From Paenibacillaceae bacterium (GTDB lineage: Bacteria; Bacillota; Bacilli; Paenibacillales; Paenibacillaceae): DNA of 64,000 bases. Location of the stretch: positions 403,102-467,101 of the forward strand of contig REGQ01000058.1 of NCBI GenBank assembly GCA_004134985.1. The letters run 5' to 3'. The translations under genes and the position numbers were made by a program. The notes beneath the pieces are model-generated. The model ran no database searches and had not been told where the DNA came from. It was given only the letters and a program-made list of their open reading frames with translations. The first letter of the stretch is position 1, and the number at the start of each line of letters is the position of its first letter. Positions 7,819-15,733 of this stretch are shown in pieces.

Positions 7819-9033
7819 TTAAAGATCGGTCTGCACTTTGCCATAAACCCCTCCGCCGCCCGCAACAGTCCGCAATTCGCCCTGTCTGGCGCGCACGATG
7901 AAATCCGCCACCTTCTCGCCTGCTGTCTCTGCCAATCCGTCATAAGCCGCCTCATGCAGTATCGCCATTTCGGTGCCGAACCGCTCAAGCAGCTTGTCCA
8001 GCAGCTTTGGCCCCAATCCGGGAATAAATTCTAGCGGAATCTGATAAATATATGGCGGACGGTCAGCAGGTACAACGGACTGCGCTCTGCCTGCAGCCGA
8101 TCCCAGCTCAGCGATACGGTCCATAACGCCGCGTACTAGCTTGCCGCCACCGCAGGCCGAGCAGTTGCTAGCCGCAATGTCATCTTCGCGGGCCAGTTGG
8201 CCGCAGGTTTTGCAGTAGGTTCGATGGTACTTGCCAAGCCGCGGATTCAACCCGTAATTCGCGGCAATCCCTCTGCCCTGGCCGTTCTCCAGCGCAAGCT
8301 TGAACTCCGCGAAGCTCGGCTCGCGGAGCATGAAGCCGTTGTATTCACGGCCAATGCGCCGCAGGGAATGGGCATCCGAGTTGCTTAAAAAAGGATAGCG
8401 GTCCAGATCCGGAATCCAGCCGGCCATTTCGCTATCCGCGCTCAAGCCCAGCTCCACCGCATCAATCAGTTCGGGATCAAGCCAGTCGGCCACATGGCGG
8501 GCGCTGCTTCCGAGCATGCTTTTGTGCGGGGTGAAAATATGCGCGGGTATAAACAGCCCGTCCCGGCGCTTGACTTCCTCCTGCAGCGCTCTGGCTGTTA
8601 CATAGATGCGCTGCGAGCTGAGCTGTACATTACGCATATGCAGCGACAGCCATGAAGTGAAGGCGCGCATCGCATCGAACGTAGGCAAGTAGACAAGATG
8701 ATGAGCCGCCCCGGACGCCCCTTGGTCACGCACCTCGATTTCCGCGCCTAGCAAAATTGTCGTGCCCTTGTATTGAATGCCGCCTCCTGGCAGCTCTAAC
8801 ATTTCCCCGCTATCCAACAGCTGCGCGATGTCCACTTGTACGCCCGGCGAATGCGCATCAATAACGCCAAGCAGGCCGATGCCTTTGCGAATTGCCGCTT
8901 CTCGGGCAATATTGTGAAAAGTCAGCTCGCGGCTGCCGCTAATTTTCACTGGCAGACCACTTTCTGTTCGTCCGATATGCAGATGCAAATCGCCATATAC
9001 CAGCTGCAAACCTGCCTTTGCATCTGTTGTCAT
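7819..9033 (-). CDS. Endonuclease Q family PHP nuclease
   Basis: 404 residues, related to B. subtilis YqxK and to EndoQ of archaea, which nicks DNA 5' of deaminated bases (uracil, hypoxanthine) and abasic sites. The N-terminal PHP domain shows the metal ligands YGDLHLHIGR, GVIDAH, LLGAEIEV, PAHIFTP and SNSDAHSLRR. Two CxxC pairs (CKTCG and CSACG, near residues 275-295) make a zinc ribbon. A helix-hairpin-helix element, FIPGLGPKLLDKLLERFG, follows near residue 345. It ends one base from the nudF stop region and is probably co-transcribed with nudF. Confidence 0.88.
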   Translation of the reverse strand: MTTDAKAGLQLVYGDLHLHIGRTESGLPVKISGSRELTFHNIAREAAIRKGIGLLGVIDAHSPGVQVDIAQLLDSGEMLELPGGGIQYKGTTILLGAEIEVRDQGASGAAHHLVYLPTFDAMRAFTSWLSLHMRNVQLSSQRIYVTARALQEEVKRRDGLFIPAHIFTPHKSMLGSSARHVADWLDPELIDAVELGLSADSEMAGWIPDLDRYPFLSNSDAHSLRRIGREYNGFMLREPSFAEFKLALENGQGRGIAANYGLNPRLGKYHRTYCKTCGQLAREDDIAASNCSACGGGKLVRGVMDRIAELGSAAGRAQSVVPADRPPYIYQIPLEFIPGLGPKLLDKLLERFGTEMAILHEAAYDGLAETAGEKVADFIVRARQGELRTVAGGGGVYGKVQTDL

Positions 9034-9034
9034 G

Positions 9035-9601
9035 CTAGATTTCCCCCGTCAGCCGGAAAATTCGCCAGGCGTAAATCGCCAATATGGTCTTGGCATCGCT
9101 GATTTTCTCTTCACGGAGGTAATGCTCCGCCTGCTCAAATGTGATCGCCTCAACCGCCAGAAACTCATCATCATCAAGCTCCATCGCTCCCGGCTCAAGC
9201 TCATCAGTGAAATATAAATACAGCTTTTCGTCGGCAAAACCCGGCGAAGTATAGAAGGCACTTACCGGCTTGAGCGATTTGGCCCGATAGCCTGTTTCTT
9301 CTTCAAGCTCCCTTATCGCCGCCTGCATAGGGTCCTCGCCCGGGTCAAGCTTGCCAGCCGGAATTTCCACTTGAAACTTCTCCAACGGCTTGCGGAATTG
9401 CTCTACAACGAGCATTTTGCCATCAAGCAGCGCAATGATCGCCGCTGCGCCGGGATGGCGAACGATTTCACGGGTTGCTGTGGCGCCATCTGGCAGCCGT
9501 ACGGTATCTACTTGCAAGGAGATCACTTTGCCGTCAAATATAGCTTCCGTCTCCACCGTTTCCTCCACCCATCGCTCCGGTCTGCTTTGCTCTATCGTCA
9601 T
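9035..9601 (-). CDS. nudF: ADP-ribose pyrophosphatase (Nudix)
   Basis: 188 residues, full length. It hydrolyses ADP-ribose to AMP and ribose-5-phosphate. The Nudix box is complete: GKLDPGEDPMQAAIRELEEE, with the metal-binding Glu cluster, at about residues 82-101, and the family N-terminal dimerisation strand region (VISLQVDTVRLPDG) precedes it. The gene overlaps no neighbour but stands directly before the EndoQ gene. The divergent mciZ gene begins about 280 bases upstream, which mirrors the nudF-mciZ neighbourhood of B. subtilis. Confidence 0.92.
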   Translation of the reverse strand: MTIEQSRPERWVEETVETEAIFDGKVISLQVDTVRLPDGATATREIVRHPGAAAIIALLDGKMLVVEQFRKPLEKFQVEIPAGKLDPGEDPMQAAIRELEEETGYRAKSLKPVSAFYTSPGFADEKLYLYFTDELEPGAMELDDDEFLAVEAITFEQAEHYLREEKISDAKTILAIYAWRIFRLTGEI

Positions 9602-9817
9602 CGTAATTACGACACTCCTTTATTGTAGTTTTTTAACCTGGCCCTAGCGGAATGTGCGTCCTCCCAACTTGTGGGAGACGCGTCTCCACCACTTTACGGA
9701 AGCATACTCACAAACACAAACTTATCGCAGACATGGATACAATCCGAATTTAGCGTACCGATTTCAGTTCGGCATCCCACGCCAGGGACATTTTTATAAA
9801 AACAATAAAAACAAAAG

Positions 9818-9846
9818 GGATAACTTGTCCATCATCTGCATAGCTA
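9818..9846 (+). promoter_or_regulatory. Possible sigma-E type promoter for mciZ
   Basis: GGATAAC (ATA core) is followed 14 bases later by CATAGCTA, a partial match to the sigma-E -10 element. It lies 36 bases before the mciZ start. The match is weaker than at spoIIM; the support is that B. subtilis mciZ is a sigma-E gene. The rest of 9602-9817 holds a short CTCCC/GGGAG hairpin near 9660 and no gene. Confidence 0.4.
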
Positions 9847-9881
9847 TGATTATACCAGATTTTCAGAGGGGGAAACGTAGG

Positions 9882-10028
9882 ATGAAACGAGAGATGAATG
9901 AGAAGAATCTGCGCATGACGGGGAAAGCTTGGGAAATTCGGCATACGTTGCGCATGATAGCCAAATCCGGCCCAAGCTCTGCTACGCTAAGCGAATATTT
10001 GAAAAAACAAACAGCCTGCATCCGTTAA
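9882..10028 (+). CDS. mciZ: MciZ-like inhibitor of FtsZ
   Basis: 48 residues. MciZ is a mother-cell peptide that caps FtsZ filaments and blocks Z-ring formation during sporulation. The core MTGKAWEIRHTLR matches the GKAWEIR block of B. subtilis MciZ (40 residues), and a second helix ending YLKK aligns with its C-terminus. It sits divergently from nudF, as in B. subtilis. ATG at 9882 follows an AGGGGG site; ATG at 9894 is an alternative. The C-terminal residues beyond the B. subtilis length (about QTACIR) are encoded inside the opposite-strand terminator of the peptidase gene. Function is inferred from the motif and the location. Confidence 0.8.
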   Translation: MKREMNEKNLRMTGKAWEIRHTLRMIAKSGPSSATLSEYLKKQTACIR

Positions 10029-10041
10029 GGAAGCAGGCTGC
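10003..10041 (-). terminator. Terminator of the M20 peptidase gene, inside mciZ 3' end
   Basis: On the minus strand, AGCCTGC and GCAGGCT form a 7-bp stem separated by 13 bases and followed by TGTTTGTTTTTT. It ends transcription of the peptidase gene and overlaps the last codons of mciZ on the other strand. Confidence 0.8.
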
Positions 10042-10098
10042 TTGAGCAGCTACCAGCTGTCATATAGCGGCAAATTGCTGCCGCCTTTACCGTGCAGG

Positions 10099-11229
10099 CT
10101 AATGCGATTGCGATGCCCGTGTAATAATTTCCACGACCAGCTCGGCAGTCTTGACAAGACTATCCGCTTTGATCTGCTCTTTTTTCGTGTGAATATGTTC
10201 GTAGCCAATTGCCAAATTGACAGTGGGAATGCCAAAGCTGTTGAACACATTGGCATCGCTGCCGCCACCTGATGCAAACGTACGGGGCGTGCAGCCAATC
10301 GCTTCAGCAGACTCCTTCGCCAAAGCAACTACCAAGGAATCGTCAGCATGGCTAAAAGCCGGGTAAACGATCTCACTCTCGAATTCAGCCGTTGCCCCAT
10401 AATCGGCAGCGGCACTTGCCAGCGCTTGCCGCATCGATTGAACCTGCCGATCCAGCTTCGCCTGATCCAAACTGCGGGCTTCCGCATCGAGGCGGACATT
10501 GTCGCATACGATATTGGTCGCGCCGCCTCCTGCAAAACTGCCGATGTTGGCCGTCGTCTCGCTGTCGATACGCCCCAAGCTCATTCTGCCAATCGCTTTG
10601 GCTGCCACCTGAATTGCGCTGACCCCTTCCTCCGGATTGACACCCGCATGAGCTGATTTCCCGATTACCTTCATCACAATTTTCGCTTGCGAAGGGCCTG
10701 TCGTCGCAATGCCTCCAACCGCCTTATTGGAATCCAGCGCATAGCCAAGATCAGCGTTTACCCTGCCAGGGTCCATTGCCCGAGCTCCCCTGAGTCCCGC
10801 TTCTTCACCCACCGTAATAATAAACTGCACCGGTCCATGGGGCAGCTGCTGCTCCTGAATGACGCGAATCGCTTCCAGCATGGCCGCAATGCCTGCTTTG
10901 TCATCACTGCCAAGGATCGTTGTGCCATCGCTTCGTATGTAGCCGTCGTCATCCAGCTGCGGCTTGATCTTACAGCCCGGGGACACGGTGTCCATATGCG
11001 AAGTAAAAAAAAGACGCGGCGTCTTCACGCCAGCGGCTCCTTCCAATAAGACAAACAGGTTTCCGGCACCATGTCCAGTGACCGCAGCCGTGTCATCCTC
11101 TTCAACCTTCAGACCGAGCGCACTGAATTTTTGGAAGAGCACCCGGCATATTTCCTGCTCGTAGCGAGATTCGCTATCGATTTGCACAAGCTCCATAAAC
11201 TCATCTATCAGCCGTTGTCTGGAAATCAT
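10099..11229 (-). CDS. M20 family peptidase, tripeptidase T-like (YqjE type)
   Basis: 376 residues. A cytoplasmic zinc-dependent aminopeptidase of the M20 family. Metal ligands and catalytic residues are visible: FTSHMDTVSPG (His, Asp), GSDDKAGIAAMLE (bridging Asp), TVGEEAGLRG (catalytic Glu pair), YALDSN and EHIHTKKE near the C-terminus. The dimerisation domain lies between about residues 175 and 290 (GKSAHAGVNPEEGVSAI). ATG at 11229 follows GGAGGAAAG; the frame extends upstream without a comparable site. The exact peptide substrate is not evident. Confidence 0.88.
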   Translation of the reverse strand: MISRQRLIDEFMELVQIDSESRYEQEICRVLFQKFSALGLKVEEDDTAAVTGHGAGNLFVLLEGAAGVKTPRLFFTSHMDTVSPGCKIKPQLDDDGYIRSDGTTILGSDDKAGIAAMLEAIRVIQEQQLPHGPVQFIITVGEEAGLRGARAMDPGRVNADLGYALDSNKAVGGIATTGPSQAKIVMKVIGKSAHAGVNPEEGVSAIQVAAKAIGRMSLGRIDSETTANIGSFAGGGATNIVCDNVRLDAEARSLDQAKLDRQVQSMRQALASAAADYGATAEFESEIVYPAFSHADDSLVVALAKESAEAIGCTPRTFASGGGSDANVFNSFGIPTVNLAIGYEHIHTKKEQIKADSLVKTAELVVEIITRASQSH

Positions 11230-11315
11230 AAACTTTCCTCCACCCATATAAATCGTATATAATAGAGATAGCAATTCCTTGTTGAAGGATGATTCTGAAA
11301 GGAGACGTTAACGCT

Positions 11316-11414
11316 TTGAAAACGAATAAATGGATTAAAATTGTTGTTTATATTATGATTGCGGCTATGCTGCTCTCAACCTTAATGGCTGGTCTCGGCT
11401 GGCTCTTTGTGTAG
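11316..11414 (+). CDS. prli42: Prli42-like stressosome membrane miniprotein
   Basis: 32 residues, starting at TTG behind AAAGGAG. A short basic N-terminus (MKTNKWIKI) is followed by one transmembrane helix (VVYIMIAAMLLSTLMAGLGW). This matches Prli42, the miniprotein that anchors the stressosome to the membrane in Listeria and is conserved across Firmicutes, where the KxxxxVVYIM..M.LSTL.AG pattern is typical. Its last 11 codons overlap the 3' end of lipB on the other strand. The frame is too short for length-based gene finding. No stressosome genes are in the window. Confidence 0.78.
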   Translation: MKTNKWIKIVVYIMIAAMLLSTLMAGLGWLFV

Positions 11415-12095
11415 CGGGACAGGCTCATAACCAAATTGGAGGCAGAAATGGCGCAATATTTCTTCTGCGCTCTGCTCCATCGCAATCTCCTGTCCTGTCA
11501 AATCCGCAAATGAGGTCACGCCATGAGAGGCGATACCACATGGAATAATGCCGTCGAACCCGTCGGCGGCAATGCCGGATTTCAAATTCAAGGCAAATCC
11601 GTGGCTTGTCACAAATCCTCGCCGCTGACGGCATCGATTGAACTTGACGCCGATCGCCGCAATTTTCAGTTCCCCAACCCACACCCCGGTATATTCCGGT
11701 TTGCGGCTGCCCGTAATGCCGTAATCCGCCAGCCAATTAATGATGACCTGTTCCAGATCGCGCAAATAGCGATGAAGATCCAGCCCCTCCGCATCAAGGT
11801 ACAACAGCGGATACCCGACCAGTTGGCCGGGTCCGTGGTACGTGATGTCTCCCCCGCGATCAATTTCGAACAATTCAATGCCCCGCTGCCGCAATTGCTC
11901 GGCATCGAGCAGAAGATGCTCCGGATGCCGCTGCGTTCCGATTGTATAGGTCGGTGAATGCTGCAGCAGCAGCAGACGATCTCCGCATTGTCCGCTATCC
12001 GCCGCTTTGACGATTTCCTTCTGCCGCTCCCACGCTTTGGCATATCCGATCATTGGAATAAAAGAGGCTTCTAATGTCTTTGGTATTGTCGTCAT
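11382..12095 (-). CDS. lipB: Octanoyl-[ACP]:protein N-octanoyltransferase LipB
   Basis: 237 residues. It moves octanoate from acyl carrier protein to lipoyl domains, the first step of lipoate assembly. Motifs: RGGDITYHGPGQLVGYP (residues about 77-93), KIAAIGVKFNRCRQRRGFVTSHGFALNL and FDGIIPCGIASHGVTS, which carries the catalytic Cys. This is the classical LipB fold, whereas B. subtilis uses LipM and LipL. It follows bkdB in the same direction by 42 bases, so the enzyme is made with one of the lipoyl complexes it serves. Confidence 0.93.
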   Translation of the reverse strand: MTTIPKTLEASFIPMIGYAKAWERQKEIVKAADSGQCGDRLLLLQHSPTYTIGTQRHPEHLLLDAEQLRQRGIELFEIDRGGDITYHGPGQLVGYPLLYLDAEGLDLHRYLRDLEQVIINWLADYGITGSRKPEYTGVWVGELKIAAIGVKFNRCRQRRGFVTSHGFALNLKSGIAADGFDGIIPCGIASHGVTSFADLTGQEIAMEQSAEEILRHFCLQFGYEPVPLHKEPAETSH

Positions 12096-12137
12096 ATCCG
12101 TAACCTCTGTTCTATGATTAGTACAACCGATCTCCCC

Positions 12138-13466
12138 TTAGTACAACTGGGTATCGAGGTTGTAGCTTTCCAGGTTTTCCTTCACGCGCTGCAGGAATCG
12201 GCCGCAAATTACCCCGTCCAAAATCCGGTGGTCAAGTGACAGACAAAGATTAACCATCGAGCGGACAGCAATCATGTCATTAATGACGACAGGACGCTTC
12301 ACAATCGATTCAAATGTCAGATTCACTGCTTGCGGGTAATTGATAATGGGGTAAGACAAGATGGAACCGAACGCTCCTGTGTTGTTCACCGTAAACGTCC
12401 CGCCCTGCATATCGCTGAGCGTCAGCTTGCCTTCTCTCGTCTTGCGGGCCAACTCGTCGACTTCGCGCGCGAGGCCGGCAATATTTTTCTGATCTGCATT
12501 TTTAATGACCGGCGTAAGAACCGAATCTTCCGTACCGACAACGAGCGAAAGATTAATATCGCGTTTGACGACAATTTTGTCTACCGCCCACACCGAGTTC
12601 ATAATCGGATAGTCTTTAATGGCACTGACAACTGCCTTCATCATAAAGGCCAAATAAGTCAGGTTGAAGCCTTCGCGCTTTTTGAACTCGTCTTTCAGTT
12701 TATTGCGCAAAATAACTAAATTTGTTACATCCACCTCGATCATCGTCCACGCATGGGGGATCTCGGTGACACTTTGCCGCATTCTGGTGGCGATCGTTTC
12801 ACGCGTTGGCGTAATATCAATGAAATATTCGCCGCGGCCAGGAATAGCTCTTCCTTCCACTTCAATGGCAGGCGTGCGCGGAGAATCGTTCAGATGGATT
12901 CCCGTTGTTCGCAACGCGATTTTCGGATCCATCGTAACGAGCGGCTGGCTTTGCGGCTGTGGTGGCTGGCTCGCTCGCTCAGGCGACGATACATAGGCCA
13001 GCACGTCCTTGCGGGTAATGCGTCCGCCTAATCCGGTGCCTTGCAGGCGGGTCAGATCGACAGCGTGCTCAGCGGCGAGCTTTTGCACGGCAGGCGAATA
13101 TCTCCCCCGCATGTCACCGTCGTCCTCTGAGAGGTGCACTTGACTGACGCCAGCAGCGTTCGTTGGCGCGTGCTGCACCGCTCCCGTCTGTTCGGTTGCT
13201 TGAGCAGTTTCCACCAAATCTTCCGCAGTCTCCACAATGCAGATCGGGACGCCGACATCGACCTTTTCCCCATTGCCCACCAATATTTTGACGAGTTTGC
13301 CTCTCACAGTCGAAGGCAATTCGGCATTGACTTTGTCAGTCAACACTTCACAAATCGGTTCGTACATTTCAATCGAGTCGCCAGGCTGTTTCAACCATTT
13401 ATCAATTGTTGCCGACACTAGCGATTCCGCAAGTTGCGGCATGACGATTTCCGTCAACGATGTCAT
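12138..13466 (-). CDS. bkdB: Branched-chain 2-oxoacid dehydrogenase E2 (dihydrolipoyl acyltransferase)
   Basis: 442 residues. The acyltransferase core of the complex that makes branched acyl-CoA from branched-chain oxoacids. Domains in order: lipoyl domain at about 1-80 (lipoyl Lys in EVLTDKVNAELPS), a Pro/Ala-rich linker, the peripheral subunit-binding domain at about 123-160 (YSPAVQKLAAEHAVDLTRL, GRITRKDVLAY), a second linker, and the catalytic domain with SLDHRILDG near the C-terminus carrying the active-site His and Asp. A dispersed repeat lies in the gap between it and bkdAB. Confidence 0.93.
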   Translation of the reverse strand: MTSLTEIVMPQLAESLVSATIDKWLKQPGDSIEMYEPICEVLTDKVNAELPSTVRGKLVKILVGNGEKVDVGVPICIVETAEDLVETAQATEQTGAVQHAPTNAAGVSQVHLSEDDGDMRGRYSPAVQKLAAEHAVDLTRLQGTGLGGRITRKDVLAYVSSPERASQPPQPQSQPLVTMDPKIALRTTGIHLNDSPRTPAIEVEGRAIPGRGEYFIDITPTRETIATRMRQSVTEIPHAWTMIEVDVTNLVILRNKLKDEFKKREGFNLTYLAFMMKAVVSAIKDYPIMNSVWAVDKIVVKRDINLSLVVGTEDSVLTPVIKNADQKNIAGLAREVDELARKTREGKLTLSDMQGGTFTVNNTGAFGSILSYPIINYPQAVNLTFESIVKRPVVINDMIAVRSMVNLCLSLDHRILDGVICGRFLQRVKENLESYNLDTQLY

Positions 13467-13506
13467 CGTCTCTCATCTCCTTACAGCAATGCATCAAAGC
13501 ATCGCA

Positions 13507-13569
13507 AGCGTAAACGGCTTCGCCGTCCTTTGGCGGAGAAGTATTCGTTTCGCATCGAATTATAAAACT
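13507..13569 (+). repeat. Dispersed intergenic repeat, copy A
   Basis: Begins GCGTAAACGGCTTCGCCGTC, then a GGCGGAG turn, then CGTTTCGCATCGAATTATAA. The first half folds as a hairpin (GGCTTCGCC region against GGCGGAG). It aligns with copies at 7620, 63525 and 63612 and lies inside the bkd operon between bkdAB and bkdB. Confidence 0.55.
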
Positions 13570-13585
13570 AGGTTTAATCAATATT

Positions 13586-14569
13586 TTAATAGATTGCCAA
13601 ATTCCGCATCGCCGTCTTGGCTTTCTCTTTGTTCAGCATATAATACTTCTCACTCGGCGCATTAATCGGCATGGCCGGCACATCCGGCGCACACAGTCTC
13701 ATAATTGGCGCATCCAGTTCATAGAGCAGCTCTTCGGCAATGATGGCCGCAACCTCAGCGCCCACGCCGCCTGTTTTGTTGTCCTCATGGACAATGAGCA
13801 CTTTGCCCGTTTTCCTAACCGCTTCGAGAATAGCTGGTTTGTCCAGCGGCTGGAGCGTACGCAAATCCAGAACATGAGCCGTGATGCCTTCGCGTTCCAA
13901 ATCTTCTGCAGCTTCCATCACATAATGCAGCGGCAAGCTGTAGCCGATGACGGTAATGTCATCCCCTTCACGCAGCAGATTCGCTTCGCCAATGGGCACA
14001 ACATAGTCATCATCTGGCACTTCACCCGTGACAAGCTTATAGCATTTCTTATGTTCAAAGAACAAGACCGGATCAGGATCACGAACAGCCGCTTTCAACA
14101 GCCCCTTCGCATCGTAAGGTCTGTAGGGGGCGACAATTTTCAAACCCGGTGTGCCGAAAAAAACAGATTCCGTGCACTGGGAATGGTACAAACCGCCGAA
14201 AATGCCACCGCCGATCGGCGCACGGATAACGATTGGACAGTTCCAGTCATTATTGGAACGGTATCTGATCTTGGCTGCTTCACTAATAATCTGATTGGTC
14301 GCCGGGAACATAAAATCCGAATACTGCATCTCAGCGATTGGTTTCATGCCATACATCGCAGCCCCGATCGCTACACCTGCAATCGCGGATTCAGCCAGCG
14401 GCGTATCCATCACCCGCTTATCCCCAAACTGCTCCAGCAAACCTTTTGTAGTGGTAAAGACGCCGCCTTTATGTCCTACATCTTCCCCGAGTACGAAAAC
14501 ATCCTCGTCTCGGGCCATCTCCTCCTGCATCGCCGAACGGATCGCAGCAATATATTCAATTACCGGCAT
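13586..14569 (-). CDS. bkdAB: 2-oxoisovalerate dehydrogenase E1 beta subunit
   Basis: 327 residues, full length. Forms the alpha2beta2 thiamine diphosphate enzyme that decarboxylates branched-chain 2-oxoacids. Characteristic stretches are DEDVFVLGEDVGHKGGVF, RVMDTPLAESAIAGVAIGAA, YSDFMFPATNQIISEAAK, RAPIGGGIFGGLYHSQ and KVLIVHEDNKTGGVGAEV. It starts three bases after the stop of bkdAA, so the two subunits are translated in tight coupling. Confidence 0.95.
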   Translation of the reverse strand: MPVIEYIAAIRSAMQEEMARDEDVFVLGEDVGHKGGVFTTTKGLLEQFGDKRVMDTPLAESAIAGVAIGAAMYGMKPIAEMQYSDFMFPATNQIISEAAKIRYRSNNDWNCPIVIRAPIGGGIFGGLYHSQCTESVFFGTPGLKIVAPYRPYDAKGLLKAAVRDPDPVLFFEHKKCYKLVTGEVPDDDYVVPIGEANLLREGDDITVIGYSLPLHYVMEAAEDLEREGITAHVLDLRTLQPLDKPAILEAVRKTGKVLIVHEDNKTGGVGAEVAAIIAEELLYELDAPIMRLCAPDVPAMPINAPSEKYYMLNKEKAKTAMRNLAIY

Positions 14570-14571
14570 AA

Positions 14572-15603
14572 CTAGCGCCCTCCTTCTCCGGTCTGATCAC
14601 CATACACGTAGAGCAGCGTATCCTCCGGATTGGGAAACGGCGCTTTGTCGCCATAGGCCGTTGCGTCATCCAGCATTTCACGCAACTGCTTGGCAAGAAG
14701 CTGTTCCTTCTCTTCATCCCAAATCCCGCACTCGATCAAATATTGTCTGAAGCGGGGAATGCCATCCTTGTCGCGATGCTGATCCACTTCTTCTTTAGAA
14801 CGGTAAGCCAAATCGTTGTCTGACGTCGAGTGAGGCGAAATCCGGTACATCAGCGCCTCCACTAGCGTCGGTCCCTCGCCATCTATCGCACGCGCGCGCG
14901 CTTCCTTCACAACCCGGTACACTTCTAGCGGATCATTGCCATCGACCTGAACGCCGGGAAAGCCGTAACCGATCGCGCGATCGCTCACCTTGCCGCCCAA
15001 TTGGCGATGCACCGGCGTCGAAATGGCATATTGGTTATTTTCACACATAAAGATGACCGGCAGCTTGTGCACCCCCGCAAAGTTGCAGCCTTCATGGAAG
15101 TCCCCCTGGTTGCTGGAGCCTTCACCGAAAGTGACGAACGATACAAACGGCTTGTTCTTCATCTTCGCGGCCAGCGCGAAACCGACCGCATGCGGAACCT
15201 GCGTCGTCACCGGACTCGATCCCGTCACGATGCGCAGACGCTTGCTGCCGAAATGGCCGGGCATTTGGCGCCCGCCGCTGTTCGGATCTTCCGCCTTGGC
15301 AAATACGGAAAGCATCAATTCCCGCATCGTCATCCCCGCACTTAATACAAGGGCATAGTCTCTGTAATAGGGTAAATAATAGTCGATTTCACGATTCAGC
15401 GCAAAAGCAGCGCCCACTTGAGCCGCTTCCTGCCCAACACCCGATACGTGAAAATTGATTTTACCGGCGCGCTGCAGCAGCAGACAGCGCTCGTCAAAGC
15501 TTCGAGCCATCATCATGTATTTGTACATTTCGGTAACTTCATTATCAGACAGCCCATATTGCGTATGTCTGTAGGATTGCTTGACCGATCCGGAATGTGT
15601 CAT
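14572..15603 (-). CDS. bkdAA: 2-oxoisovalerate dehydrogenase E1 alpha subunit
   Basis: 343 residues. Carries the thiamine diphosphate site, seen as GEGSSNQGDFHEGCNFAGVHKLPV with the following ENNQYAIS (Mg-binding Asp and Asn), and the phosphorylation-loop-like region YRISPHSTSDND near residue 265. The substrate region GSSPVTTQVPHAVGFALAAK is typical of the branched-chain rather than the pyruvate enzyme. The 130-base gap between lpdV and this gene contains a palindrome, so a second promoter or operator may act here. Confidence 0.94.
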   Translation of the reverse strand: MTHSGSVKQSYRHTQYGLSDNEVTEMYKYMMMARSFDERCLLLQRAGKINFHVSGVGQEAAQVGAAFALNREIDYYLPYYRDYALVLSAGMTMRELMLSVFAKAEDPNSGGRQMPGHFGSKRLRIVTGSSPVTTQVPHAVGFALAAKMKNKPFVSFVTFGEGSSNQGDFHEGCNFAGVHKLPVIFMCENNQYAISTPVHRQLGGKVSDRAIGYGFPGVQVDGNDPLEVYRVVKEARARAIDGEGPTLVEALMYRISPHSTSDNDLAYRSKEEVDQHRDKDGIPRFRQYLIECGIWDEEKEQLLAKQLREMLDDATAYGDKAPFPNPEDTLLYVYGDQTGEGGR

Positions 15604-15676
15604 TGTTTTGCACCCTCCTTACCGCGGTTTAGCAGGTTGGTACCCGCTTAATGGTTATTGTATTAACAAGTACTAT

Positions 15677-15698
15677 AACCTGGTACTAATACTAGGTT
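15677..15698. promoter_or_regulatory. Dyad-symmetric candidate operator before bkdAA
   Basis: Half sites AACCTGGTACT and, on the other strand, AACCTAGTATT match at 9 of 11 positions around one centre. It is in the only sizeable gap of the bkd cluster, 74 bases before the bkdAA start. No regulator gene (such as bkdR) is present nearby, so the binding protein is unknown. Confidence 0.45.
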
Positions 15699-15733
15699 AC
15701 ATTCAGTATAACGCTTTTTAAGGCAAAAGGAAA

